43,212 bases of DNA from Sphaerospermopsis aphanizomenoides BCCUSP55. GTDB taxonomy: Bacteria; Cyanobacteriota; Cyanobacteriia; Cyanobacteriales; Nostocaceae. The notes under the pieces are model-generated. The model had not been told where the DNA came from. It saw only the letters and a list, made by a program, of their open reading frames with translations, and ran no database searches. Position numbers and translations under genes: made by a program. The number at the start of each line of letters is the position of its first letter. Positions within the stretch are counted from its first letter, which is position 1. The DNA lies in assembly GCF_001586785.1 (NCBI RefSeq), contig NZ_LUFH02000055.1:1-43212 (forward strand), written 5' to 3'. Below are positions 7,524-15,385 of the stretch, in pieces.

Positions 7524-8450
7524 GGCACATTGGGGATTAAGCAAATAGTTGAGTTGAGTAATCGCTCTTAAACCTAGCTTTGTTCGCGCTTGAGGCAGAC
7601 AGACACCGTTCTGGCAGAATCCATAAACACCAGAGCAGACGAAAATTTTGGATGGAAGAAGGATTCTCTAGGATGGGTAGAAAATCTAGCGCGATTTTGA
7701 GCGGAATGCGGAATTAGTTGTTTTGTTATTGAATGAGATTTGGTATGTTGTAGTTTATCAGACAACTACCATAGAATCAAAATATACAATTGTGTCCCCA
7801 AAGTCAAACCGAAATCGTACTTAATTTAACAAATGCAATATGAGATTTACTTATAAGTGTTTAGTAAAAATATTCATTATTTTTCTAGCTCAGTAACAGG
7901 AAGTTACCAGTAATAGTACGTATTGAAGTTTAGTAAATTCATATTTTCTTTAAAAAGACTAATTTTGTTTACGTTTATTTACTGATGCAAAATGTGGATC
8001 TAATTATGTAATATCTTATATTTTTATGTCAAGTTTTGTAAAAAGTAAGACCTTAAGAGGAGTTAACGAGGGTGTGGGGTCTACCCGCTTAAAGTCAGTG
8101 ACTTAAGCTTTAACCCAATTGGGTGTAAAGTAGATTCATAGTTTAAAAACTCGACTTTTTTTTATTTACACCCTGTTTCGGTAAGAGGTATAAAACAGAA
8201 GGCAGGTATGATTTGGGAATTTTGAATTTTTTCCTCCCCTAGTTCATTTCCAGAAATCTAAAATTTAAAATTGCTCTTATATCTACCCAAACATCAAAAC
8301 TATAGATTACAACTGAGTATATAAAATATAAATAGAGTATCTAAAATTATGGACAAAGTAGTTAATGTAAATTTTGAGCAAAAATTACTTTCGGAAACAT
8401 AACTACCCATAACCTGCTCTTAACAATTGATTAATACCAGGGATATTCCC
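7524..8450. other. Long divergent spacer between sigF and the DUF4126 gene
   Basis: These 927 bp are AT-rich. A 63-codon frame at 7574-7765 has no coding signature and no ribosome site. The part from 7780 to 8040 has no recognisable element beyond AT-rich promoter-like DNA. The part at 8077-8173 holds nested inverted repeats and is annotated separately. The right part (8220-8450) is AT-rich leader DNA. Confidence 0.4.
8077..8173. other. Cluster of nested inverted repeats, possible structured RNA or small mobile remnant
   Basis: Four self-complementary units are packed in about 100 bp. They are GGGG-CT-ACCC at 8077-8086; a ten-pair stem with one bulge at 8087-8108 (GCTTAA...TTAAGC); a perfect palindrome ACCCAATTGGGT at 8113-8124; and GGGTGTAAA (8121-8129) facing TTTACACCC (8165-8173) around an AT-rich loop that contains AAAGT/ACTTT. 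A run of eight T lies inside the last loop. No protein frame crosses it. It lies between divergent genes, so it is not a terminator for either. Confidence 0.5.
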
Positions 8451-9002
8451 ATGATTGAAATCCTTGCCGCCCTATCTGCTGGAGCAGCAGCAGGACTAAG
8501 ATTAGGTATACCATTACTAGTCATTGGCTTGTTACAAGGCAATAACCTCTGGTCTCAAGTCCCGCTTTTATCACGTATTTCACCTTATGTATTACTTTGT
8601 TTATTTACTAGTTGGTCACTATTTGAACTATTGGCTTCCAAAAAGCTAGGAGGACAGAGAATATTACAGCTGGTGCAATTATTTTTGTCTCCCATAGTAG
8701 GCGCAATTATGGGTTTAGCAGTTGCTTCGGCAACAGAAATGCCCAGTTGGATAATTGCTTTAATAGGCGGTTTACTGGCTTTGGTACTCCAGCTAGTTCA
8801 ATTAGGCTGGTTTTATCGCTTGCGTGGCTTGCCCTTGTGGGCAGTGTTTATTCAAGATGCCTTGTGTATTCTTTTGGTGCTGTTTGCCGTTGATGCTCCC
8901 CGTTCAGGAGGATTAATTGCGCTAATTCTGCTCTGGTGTGCAATTCGTAGTGCTAAACAGTGGTATCGCTGGTACTGGGAAAATCGAAAGAAGAGGGTGT
9001 AG
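8451..9002 (+). CDS. DUF4126 family membrane protein
   Basis: The ATG at 8451 follows a GGGA element (the frame is open from a TTG at 8427) and gives 183 residues. The protein opens IEILAALSAGAAAGLRLGIP, the conserved glycine/alanine-rich first helix of DUF4126. About five hydrophobic segments follow (for example PYVLLCLFTSWSLFEL, IVGAIMGLAVASA, IIALIGGLLALVLQ and AVFIQDALCILLVLFAV). It is an inner or thylakoid membrane protein of unknown function. The final codons and the stop codon lie inside a seven-base tandem array, so the C-terminal RKKRV may vary between strains. Confidence 0.8.
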   Translation: MIEILAALSAGAAAGLRLGIPLLVIGLLQGNNLWSQVPLLSRISPYVLLCLFTSWSLFELLASKKLGGQRILQLVQLFLSPIVGAIMGLAVASATEMPSWIIALIGGLLALVLQLVQLGWFYRLRGLPLWAVFIQDALCILLVLFAVDAPRSGGLIALILLWCAIRSAKQWYRWYWENRKKRV

Positions 9003-9026
9003 GGTGTGGGGTGTGGGGTGTGGGGG
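8995..9026. repeat. STRR: heptamer (A/G)GGGTGT x about 4.5
   Basis: Consecutive AGGGTGT, AGGGTGT, GGGGTGT, GGGGTGT units begin inside the last codons of the DUF4126 gene and supply its TAG stop. Confidence 0.8.
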
Positions 9027-9081
9027 ACAGACAAGTAACGAGCGATGAGTCATGAGTGGTGACAAGAAGACGAGTCAACCA

Positions 9082-9105
9082 CTCGGTACTCGGTACTCGG
9101 TACTC
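9082..9105. repeat. STRR: heptamer CTCGGTA x 3.4
   Basis: Three perfect CTCGGTA units and a partial fourth lie just past the end of hemH. Confidence 0.8.
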
Positions 9106-9130
9106 TTTATTCAACTGCCCCCTACCTTGT

Positions 9131-10294
9131 TTAGAGAAGACCTATGGCATGGAGTAAGCCTCGACCGGTCACGATCTCAATGATTAAAGCAATAAAACCT
9201 AGCATGGCTATGCGACCATTCCAGACTTCGGCGCTGGTTGTCATTCCCCATTCCCAACGCTCTTGAGGATACATTTTTACCCTTTTTTTCATCTGGGTGA
9301 CTTGGGAAAGTTTGAGACTAGGTTTTTCTAGAGACTCAATTACCAAGTCTGCGAGTGCTTTAATAAATACCGGATGGGTGTTGGGAGCAGAAGCGCGACG
9401 GAAGTTGTGAATTCCTGCTGCTTCAGCTATTTCTCGATATTCAATATCAATTTCTTGCAGTGTCTCAATGTGTTCAGAAACAAAACTAATGGGTACAACT
9501 ACCAAATCTTTGACACCTTTTGCACCTAGTTCTTTCAGAGCATCCTCGGTGTAAGGTTGCAACCATTCTACTGGGCCAACGCGACTTTGATAGGCTAAGG
9601 TGTGGGGATTGGGGCGCTTGAGGGTTTGCATAATTAGGTGTGTACATTCCTCAATCTCTTGTTGATAAGGATCTCCGGCTTCTACAACATAGCTTTTTGG
9701 TACACCGTGGGCGCTAAAGAAAATATGCACTTGATCCGGATCAGGAAATTGATTCAGTTGTTCTAGAATCAGTTCAGCCATTGCTTGCAGATAGCCCGGT
9801 TGTTTGTACCAGGAAGGAATAACGGTATATTCCAGAGGCTGAAGTTGAGGGTTTTCTCGCCAAAGTCTTTCTAACAGCCGGAAACTAGAACCACTGGTAC
9901 TGATGGAAAATTGCGGGTAAAGTGGCAGAATTACCAACTTTTCAATGTTGTCTTGTGCCAGTTGAGCGATCGCTTCTTCTGTGTAAGGATGCCAATAACG
10001 CATTCCCACATAAATCTTGGCTTCTTTCCCTACAGCATCCAAATGAGCTTTTAAGGCTTCCCCTTGCTCTTCCGTAATGCGCCGCAGTGGTGAACCACCA
10101 CCTATATGCTTATAATTTTCCTGGGATGTTTTTTCTCGCCTTGTGGCAATAAACCAAGCCAATGGTTTTTGCATCCAACGAAATGGTAGGCGAATGATTT
10201 CGGGATCAGAAAACAGGTTATATAAAAACGGACCGACATCCTCTAACTTATCGGGTCCACCGAGATTGAGTAATAATACGCCTACACGACCCAT
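9131..10294 (-). CDS. hemH: Ferrochelatase with C-terminal chlorophyll-binding-like tail
   Basis: The protein has 387 residues. It inserts ferrous iron into protoporphyrin IX to make protoheme, at the membrane branch point shared with chlorophyll synthesis. The core starts [20 protein letters not shown] and carries the conserved GGGSPL and SAHGVP elements; the histidine of SAHGVP is a catalytic residue of the family. After about residue 340 there is a linker and a membrane tail containing [14 protein letters not shown], the chlorophyll a/b-binding (CAB) motif. This extension is known in cyanobacterial and plant type II ferrochelatases and is thought to let the enzyme dimerise and sense pigment. 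The ATG at 10294 fits the family. A 92-bp divergent spacer separates it from a methyltransferase gene. Confidence 0.96.
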   Translation of the reverse strand: MGRVGVLLLNLGGPDKLEDVGPFLYNLFSDPEIIRLPFRWMQKPLAWFIATRREKTSQENYKHIGGGSPLRRITEEQGEALKAHLDAVGKEAKIYVGMRYWHPYTEEAIAQLAQDNIEKLVILPLYPQFSISTSGSSFRLLERLWRENPQLQPLEYTVIPSWYKQPGYLQAMAELILEQLNQFPDPDQVHIFFSAHGVPKSYVVEAGDPYQQEIEECTHLIMQTLKRPNPHTLAYQSRVGPVEWLQPYTEDALKELGAKGVKDLVVVPISFVSEHIETLQEIDIEYREIAEAAGIHNFRRASAPNTHPVFIKALADLVIESLEKPSLKLSQVTQMKKRVKMYPQERWEWGMTTSAEVWNGRIAMLGFIALIIEIVTGRGLLHAIGLL

Positions 10295-10386
10295 AGCAGT
10301 TACTTTCCCCCAACCTTACAAATTTTTTACTAATGTTAACAATATATCTTTATTAAATATAAAGCTTTATTCGCAGGAAATATGCA

Positions 10387-11010
10387 ATGGCGACAATTTT
10401 TAGAGACTTGAGTTATCGTTATCAATGGTTATATGACGGTATATCCCGTTTAGCAGCCTTGGCTGTAGGGGGTGAGGAGCGTTTCCGCCAACTAGCTTTA
10501 CAAGGTTTAACGTTGCACTCACATACTCACATCTTAGATTTGTGCTGTGGTAGCGGTCAAGCGACAGAATTTTTGGTGAAATTATCACAAAACGTTACAG
10601 GGCTGGATGCTTCTCCGTTATCTTTACGACGGGCGCGTAATAATGTGCCGAATGCGACTTATGTGGAAGCTTTTGCGGAAAATATGCCTTTTACAGATAA
10701 TTTATTTGATGTAGTCCATACTAGCGCCGCTTTACATGAGATGCGGCCTGAACAATTGCGAAAAATTATTCAAGAAGTTTATCGAGTATTAAAACCAGGA
10801 GGAGTATTCACTTTGGTAGACTTTCATCCTCCTACAAATCCTATTTTTTGGCCGGGTTTATCGGTGTTTTTCTGGTTGTTTGAAACGGAAACCGCTTGGG
10901 AATTGTTGAAAACTGATTTACCAGGTTTATTAAGAGAAACTGGTTTTGAGGTGGATGCACCAACTTTATATGCTGGTGGTAGTTTACAAGTTCTTCAAGG
11001 GAGGAAATAG
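10387..11010 (+). CDS. Class I SAM-dependent methyltransferase
   Basis: The protein has 207 residues. Motif I is clear (HILDLCCGSGQATEFL, near residue 43), with an acidic residue ending strand 2 (VTGLDASPLSLRRAR). A conserved AENMPFTDNLFDVVHTSAALHEM segment follows, and then the post-motif VYRVLKPGGVFTLVDFHPP. This is the UbiE/COQ5-like small methyltransferase pattern, and the substrate could be a quinone, tocopherol precursor or other small molecule. A terminal stretch (SVFFWLFETETAWELL) is hydrophobic and may touch membrane. The ATG at 10387 is preferred; an ATG at 10382 is out of frame. Divergent from hemH. Confidence 0.85.
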   Translation: MATIFRDLSYRYQWLYDGISRLAALAVGGEERFRQLALQGLTLHSHTHILDLCCGSGQATEFLVKLSQNVTGLDASPLSLRRARNNVPNATYVEAFAENMPFTDNLFDVVHTSAALHEMRPEQLRKIIQEVYRVLKPGGVFTLVDFHPPTNPIFWPGLSVFFWLFETETAWELLKTDLPGLLRETGFEVDAPTLYAGGSLQVLQGRK

Positions 11011-11020
11011 AAGCAGGAGT

Positions 11021-11045
11021 ATGGCTTACGTCACGCTCCGCTATC
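11021..11045. repeat. 25-bp dispersed repeat, copy 2
   Basis: Begins ATGGCTTACGTCACGCT and matches 5186-5210 with one C/T change. Both copies lie just before a minus-strand gene end. Confidence 0.6.
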
Positions 11046-11082
11046 TATCAGAAGGCCTTTATTAATGAACTACGATAACTGT

Positions 11083-11221
11083 TTAACAATAGACAATTAT
11101 CTCTGCCTAAAGGGTACAATATTGAAAGTAAGGAAAGGTTTTTTCTTGAACTTTCTCTTTAAAAAAAGAGGTTTTAATCCAAATTAATCAATTGTCAATT
11201 GTCAATTATCAATTGTCCATT
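11083..11221. repeat. Dispersed palindromic repeat family, copy A
   Basis: Starts with GACAATTATCTCTGCCT, passes a T-rich hairpin (TTCTTGAA...AAAAAGAGGTTTTAA) and ends with CAATTGTCAATTATCAATT. The same order of blocks is seen in copies B (12489-12646) and C (39601-39912, inverted). It lies between the converging methyltransferase and membrane-protein genes. Confidence 0.65.
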
Positions 11222-11231
11222 GCTCACTCCA

Positions 11232-12005
11232 TTAGGCAGATTTAAAAAATCTAATAATCTCACGGACGTGATCGAGAAATTGACCATCGGTAGAAAGTTG
11301 GGCAATCGCATTTCTGGCTTCTCTCGATAAACGCTCATGTTCTGTTTGGTTTGTAGCTCTTAATTCTTCTACACTAGCCAGAATACGAGCTAATTCTCGG
11401 CGTGTTTCTTCACTAAATCTTTGGTTGTTTGCTGCTAAAGAATAGGGTTGTTCAGGATTAAGTTGATCTTCTAAAGCTTGCACTTTTTGTTCTAGTTCAT
11501 AAAAGCGGTTACGCAGTTCCAAAATATCTTCACGAGGATAGGTAAAGGCTTGACGAATCATTCTCAACCTTGCATATAGATATTCGTAGGCACTAATTGC
11601 TGGACGCAATAAAGTTAATAATAAGGCTGCACCAGAACTGATATATCCAACAGCACTAATTCCTGTGGCTGCTAGAATATACAACGCTATCGCTGAGATT
11701 AAGTGTAAACCAATAGCCAACCAAAGCGATCGCTTGGCTAAAATTCTCACATACCTAATTTGTTTTTCATCTACGGGAATGTTTTTTTCTATTGATTCTG
11801 CTGCTTCTGCTAAAACTTCTTTAGCTTGAAAATGGACATTCCACGGAACTGTCACAATTACTAATAACCACCAAAAACTTGCACCACCAATTACCCAGTC
11901 GAGAAAGTTACCAGCAGCGATATGAAACCATTGTAAAACCCCAAAAGCTAGTAATACTGCTGCTATTATCCCCACAATTGAACTGATAAAAAAGTTTAAA
12001 TACAT
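11232..12005 (-). CDS. Conserved membrane protein with C-terminal coiled coil
   Basis: I do not recognise a named family for this 257-residue protein. Four hydrophobic segments are visible (about 4-26, 36-55, 94-113 and 117-137). From residue 150 on the protein is soluble and strongly helical, with heptad-like spacing in RNRFYELEQKVQALEDQL and again in RRELARILASVEELRATN. This suggests a membrane-anchored coiled coil that may oligomerise or act as a scaffold. The gene sits alone: repeat copy A lies past its end and a 700-bp gap lies before its start. Confidence 0.65.
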   Translation of the reverse strand: MYLNFFISSIVGIIAAVLLAFGVLQWFHIAAGNFLDWVIGGASFWWLLVIVTVPWNVHFQAKEVLAEAAESIEKNIPVDEKQIRYVRILAKRSLWLAIGLHLISAIALYILAATGISAVGYISSGAALLLTLLRPAISAYEYLYARLRMIRQAFTYPREDILELRNRFYELEQKVQALEDQLNPEQPYSLAANNQRFSEETRRELARILASVEELRATNQTEHERLSREARNAIAQLSTDGQFLDHVREIIRFFKSA

Positions 12006-12345
12006 CTTGTTGTGTCTCCCATAAATCTCTTACCTCTATCATGGACAGACGTTAACAGTTATACCCTGATCATTGTGATGCTTTTTCTACTAGCACATTC
12101 TGGTTAGCAGCAATCAACTGTCAAAATTTATCATCTTTATTTTCGCAAAATCTTGATAAATTCATCCTTTTTGTGGAAATTATCAGCCTTAATTATTAAA
12201 AACCAACTCAGCATCTCAAGTATTATATGTCTAAACTTTATAGAGACTTGACAATTAATAGTAGAGGATATAGGCTATAATTATCGCGGGTGTTTAATGG
12301 AAACATTATTAATCAATCAATCAAAAATTAAACCCCAAGCAATCA

Positions 12346-12498
12346 GTGAAAACTTCAATATCTTGGTTTGGATATACTGAAGCAGCTTTAGCAAACAGCA
12401 AAATAGTGTTCTCTACGCTTGCCAAAATTCCCAACCAGTTTGATAGTAGAGAGATCAAAAAATTGCTGAATGCTTACCGTTCAATAATGGACAATTAA
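12346..12498 (+). other. Possible small ORF or coding remnant, 50 residues
   Basis: A GTG-started frame reads KTSISWFGYTEAALANSK, then FSTLAKIPNQFDSREIKKLL. The mix of residues looks coding, but there is no ribosome site, no known homologue comes to mind, and its stop lies inside repeat copy B. It could be the tail of a decayed gene. Confidence 0.25.
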
Positions 12499-12646
12499 CA
12501 ATGAACAATTGACAATTACCTCTCCCTGAAAAGAAGAAGATTGAGAAAGCAGAATTTTTTGCTTTTTTCCCCTTGAAAGGGGAGGTTTTAAACCTTGAAA
12601 GAAACAATTATCAATTGTCAATGATCAATTATCAATTGATAATTTT
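12489..12646. repeat. Dispersed palindromic repeat family, copy B
   Basis: Blocks in order: GACAATTAACAATGAACAAT, ATTACCTCTCCCTGA, a T-rich centre, CCCCTTGAAAGGGG (self-complementary), AGGTTTTAAACCTTGAA, then ATCAATTGTCAATGATCAAT. The same blocks occur in the opposite orientation in copy C, where a MITE interrupts them. Confidence 0.7.
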
Positions 12647-12713
12647 TCCTTACCCAATGCAATACAATATCCCCCCATTCTGGAAGAATTCGGGGATATA
12701 AGAACTGGAATTT

Positions 12714-13121
12714 TTACAAATTACAACACATTAAAATTCTTTTGAGAGAATTTCCCTTGACTAGCATAGCAGCATGATTGATATCTAACCAGATTCGGTC
12801 TCTTTGGGTTGCTTCTGGCCAATCTTCTAATTCTTGCTCTACTGGTAATAAAAATAAGTTTACTCGATAAGTATTACCGCGTTTACGATATTGATAAGCG
12901 CCAATTTTTGTAGTATTTACTTGACCGACAACTCCTGCTTCTTCCCAAGCTTCTTTAGCTGCTGAATCAGGTGGAGTCATCCCTTTACAAACGCCTCCTT
13001 TGGGTATTACCCAGCTTTGACGTTTACGAGTGGTAATCAATAAGACTTCCACTTTTCCGTCTCTAACACGATAGGGAATAACTCCTGATTGTTGGCAAAT
13101 TTTGTTGGTTTTTCTGTTCAT
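12714..13121 (-). CDS. Nudix hydrolase
   Basis: The protein has 135 residues, a bare Nudix domain. The box reads PKGGVCKGMT then SAAKEAWEEAGV. The metal-binding REUXEEXGU part is kept as KEAWEEAGV, while the first Glu of the classic box is Met, as in the diphosphoinositol/diadenosine polyphosphate-type subfamily (PKG...GMxxxxxAxxEAxEEAG). The likely substrates are therefore nucleoside or inositol polyphosphates, hydrolysed at a diphosphate bond. A preceding ITTRKRQSWVIPKGG strand agrees. The last residues (NSLKRILMCCNL) are a normal short end. It stands alone between long spacers. Confidence 0.85.
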   Translation of the reverse strand: MNRKTNKICQQSGVIPYRVRDGKVEVLLITTRKRQSWVIPKGGVCKGMTPPDSAAKEAWEEAGVVGQVNTTKIGAYQYRKRGNTYRVNLFLLPVEQELEDWPEATQRDRIWLDINHAAMLVKGNSLKRILMCCNL

Positions 13122-13390
13122 GGGAGTATATTTTTTGTAGATTAACCTCTAGATTGTGGGAATTGCAAAGCTATGTGGACTATCTTGACAGGAAATTCAT
13201 CGTTCTTGGTTACATCTTTCACTTGCTTAACTGGTAATTCCGTATAATATTTAACCAAGTTAGATTATTTATCCTGTTGCAAATCAAATCTACAATATTC
13301 CTGTCTGGTAATCACAATGTTATTTTTACGGTATTTTAATCATAAAAAATTCATAAAAACAGTCATTTTGGCAATAAAAGAGCGTAATTT

Positions 13391-13831
13391 ATGGAACTCA
13401 AACTACAAACATTTTGGTTAATTGAACCGGAAAAAAAGCCATCACAGCAAATAATAGCTGGAGGAGTCCTCTTACCAGATGGACAAGTGGCGATCGCTCG
13501 TTGTTTGCCAAATTCCAGTCATACTACTTTCCCCTCTTTAAATTCTTTCCAACAACTCCAAGACAAAAGGGGTAGACACTTAGTTTTTGATCAACAGTCT
13601 TTAGATGGATATCATCTCAACACTTTTCAGTTAGTGAGAAGAAAAGATGTCACAGGTATTAGCGGCACTGGTGTAGTTGCGGTAGGATGCTATTTTCCCA
13701 GTTGTGGTGGTATTGCTGTGATGCAATGGTTAGGTGAATTTTGTTCAACTGGTTGGTATACTGGAGGATGGGAGCAAATTGAATTAATTCATGGACACAA
13801 TGGTAAAACTCAGATTGTTATGGATGTTTAA
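13391..13831 (+). CDS. Hypothetical protein
   Basis: This 146-residue protein is not one I recognise. No signal peptide or membrane helix is seen. It has a Gly-rich middle (GISGTGVVAVGCYFPSCGGI) with two cysteines nine residues apart and aromatic residues toward the end (GEFCSTGWYTGGWEQIEL), suggesting a compact beta fold. Clear codon bias and an intact frame argue that it is a real gene. A heptamer array lies directly downstream. Confidence 0.6.
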   Translation: MELKLQTFWLIEPEKKPSQQIIAGGVLLPDGQVAIARCLPNSSHTTFPSLNSFQQLQDKRGRHLVFDQQSLDGYHLNTFQLVRRKDVTGISGTGVVAVGCYFPSCGGIAVMQWLGEFCSTGWYTGGWEQIELIHGHNGKTQIVMDV

Positions 13832-13866
13832 ATTCATGTCAATAAAGGCTGCCTATTAAAAGAATG

Positions 13867-13902
13867 CAGAATTTAGAATTTAGAATTTAGAATTTAGAAT
13901 TA
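13867..13902. repeat. STRR: heptamer AGAATTT x about 5
   Basis: Tandem GAATTTA/AGAATTT units run from 13867 to 13902 between the hypothetical gene and the SDR gene. Confidence 0.8.
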
Positions 13903-13904
13903 CG

Positions 13905-13975
13905 TTTTGCAACGGGGATTTTACGCCGACGCAAAACCCGCTGCTTGTAGAAGCAGGGGATTTTCACCCCCAAAG
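13905..13975 (+). promoter_or_regulatory. Structured leader before the SDR gene
   Basis: TTTTGC (13905-13910) faces GCAAAA (13931-13936), and CTGCTT (13941-13946) faces AAGCAG (13951-13956) with a four-base loop. GGGGATTTTCACCCCC follows. All of these lie within 85 bp of the SDR start codon, so they could fold in its 5-prime leader or be another short dispersed repeat. It matches no riboswitch I know. Confidence 0.35.
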
Positions 13976-13988
13976 GTAAGTTAAAGTT

Positions 13989-14816
13989 ATGACTAATGGA
14001 GAACTTTCCAGGGAAGATATAGTATTAGTTGCTGGTGCTACTGGTGGTGTTGGACAACTTGTAGTCAGCAAATTACTAGAAAAAGGTTTATCAGTTCGCA
14101 TTCTCACACGAAATGCCAACAAAGCCGAAAAAATGTTCAATCAAAAAGTTGAAATAGCTGTTGGTGATATCCGCGAACCAAATACCCTACCAGCAGCCAT
14201 GTCCAACATTACTTCTATTATATGCTGTACTGGAACTACTGCTTTTCCCTCTGCAAGATGGGAATTTGACTCACCCCCTAATATTATCGAATGGGGACTG
14301 GCTTTGTTTGATCCTCAATCAATTGCAAGTAAAGCTAAAAATACACCAGCTAAAGTTGATTCCCAAGCTATTAAAAACCTAGTTGCAGCAGCACCTAAAA
14401 ATTTAAACAGGTTCGTTTTTGTTTCTTCCTGTGGTATTCTCAGAAAAAAAGAGTTTCCTTTTAATCTTCTCAATCGCTTTGGTGTTTTAGATGCTAAACA
14501 AGAGGGAGAAGAAACTATTATTCATTCAGGTATTCCTTACACAATTATCCGTCCAGGACGTTTAATTGACGGACCCTATACTTCCTACGATTTGAATACC
14601 TTAACAAAGGCAACAACGGCAGGTAAGTTAGGTGTAGTATTGGGTAAAGGTGATACTCTTTCAGGAGAAGCCAGTCGCATTGATGTAGCTGCTGCTTGTG
14701 TAGAAAGTTTATTTTACCCCAGTTCTATCGGACAGGTTTTTGAGTTAGTTAATCAAGGAACAAGACCACCTGTAATTGATTGGCAACAGCTTTTTTCTCA
14801 GCTAATAAATACTTAA
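13989..14816 (+). CDS. NAD(P)H-binding atypical SDR protein
   Basis: The protein has 275 residues. The Rossmann glycine motif is VLVAGATGGVGQLVVSKLL (GxxGxxG), and RILTRNANKAEKMF follows with an arginine that favours NADP(H). A later VEIAVGDIREPNTL matches the atypical SDR/NmrA-like class used in cyanobacteria and chloroplasts as redox or assembly helpers. FVFVSSCGI and YTIIRPGRLIDGP keep the usual strands, but the Tyr-x-x-x-Lys catalytic pair of classical SDRs is not seen, so it may bind cofactor without catalysing a reductase step. Its stop overlaps the stop of the convergent cupin gene by four bases. Confidence 0.8.
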   Translation: MTNGELSREDIVLVAGATGGVGQLVVSKLLEKGLSVRILTRNANKAEKMFNQKVEIAVGDIREPNTLPAAMSNITSIICCTGTTAFPSARWEFDSPPNIIEWGLALFDPQSIASKAKNTPAKVDSQAIKNLVAAAPKNLNRFVFVSSCGILRKKEFPFNLLNRFGVLDAKQEGEETIIHSGIPYTIIRPGRLIDGPYTSYDLNTLTKATTAGKLGVVLGKGDTLSGEASRIDVAAACVESLFYPSSIGQVFELVNQGTRPPVIDWQQLFSQLINT

Positions 14817-15274
14817 TTTTCCACAAATTTCCAGTAATCAAATCTTCCTAAAACAGACATATCTTCAGCATCTAATTCTACAGGTATACCACTGCGAATT
14901 AATTCTGAAAAGTCTTCATTGGGAATCATAATGGTCAGAGTGTAAAGACGAGTATCACCTGTATTTCTAATCAAATGCGTGCCTGTTGGTGGAACTAATA
15001 AACTATCACCAGCCTTGATGGATACTGTTTTTCCGTCACAAATAGCAATTCCTTCTCCTTTGAGGATGAAAAACATTTCTACTGCACCTTGATGGCGATT
15101 TGGTGGCGTTTGTCCACCCACATCAAATATTTCCACGCAACAAGTTAAGGAAGTATTAGCATTTGTGGAATCAAAGATAATTGCTAACCGATTAGAGTCC
15201 TGGGGACTAATGCGGTATGCTTGATAATCTTTGGGAGATTTGATAACTGGAATTACACAACTAATAGAGGTCAT
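14813..15274 (-). CDS. Cupin domain protein
   Basis: The protein has 153 residues. The cupin strands are clear: NRHQGAVEMFFILKGEGIAI gives the first motif (G-x5-H-x-H pattern degenerate here, with one H and an E), and GDSLLVPPTGTHLIRNTGD gives the second with a histidine. Cupins bind metal and small acids, and some are dioxygenases or sugar/purine enzymes. The loss of full metal ligands makes a binding or regulatory role as likely as catalysis. The cysteine hydrolase gene lies about 110 bp upstream on the same strand. A heptamer array in the gap may separate them. Confidence 0.75.
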   Translation of the reverse strand: MTSISCVIPVIKSPKDYQAYRISPQDSNRLAIIFDSTNANTSLTCCVEIFDVGGQTPPNRHQGAVEMFFILKGEGIAICDGKTVSIKAGDSLLVPPTGTHLIRNTGDTRLYTLTIMIPNEDFSELIRSGIPVELDAEDMSVLGRFDYWKFVEN

Positions 15275-15297
15275 AATTAATTCAAAAAGGGGAACAG

Positions 15298-15326
15298 GGA
15301 ATAGGGAATAGGGAATAGGGAATAGG
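15298..15326. repeat. STRR: heptamer GGGAATA x about 4
   Basis: Four near-perfect GGGAATA units, after one variant unit (GGGAACA-like), lie between the cupin and cysteine hydrolase genes. Confidence 0.85.
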
Positions 15327-15385
15327 AAAAAAAGAATATATATTTTCCTCCAGACTCCTCAACTCCTAATTAGCAAATTAGATGA

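Larger units (their letters stand above)
12006..12713. other. Long intergenic region with a possible coding remnant and repeat copy B
   Basis: No certain gene lies here. A weak frame (12346-12498) and repeat copy B (12489-12646) are annotated separately. The rest is AT-rich spacer. Confidence 0.45.

Noticed and set aside
7574-7765. 63-codon minus-strand frame upstream of sigF
   Set aside because: No coding pattern and no ribosome site; lies in the AT-rich spacer before sigF.
9054-9084. Inverted repeat GAGTGGT/ACCACTC as hemH terminator
   Set aside because: Only seven bases with a long loop and no T-run; overlaps a heptamer array.
12714-13121. Inactive Nudix enzyme because the first Glu of the box is Met
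   Set aside because: This substitution is normal in the PKG...GM subfamily; the REUXEEXGU part is intact.
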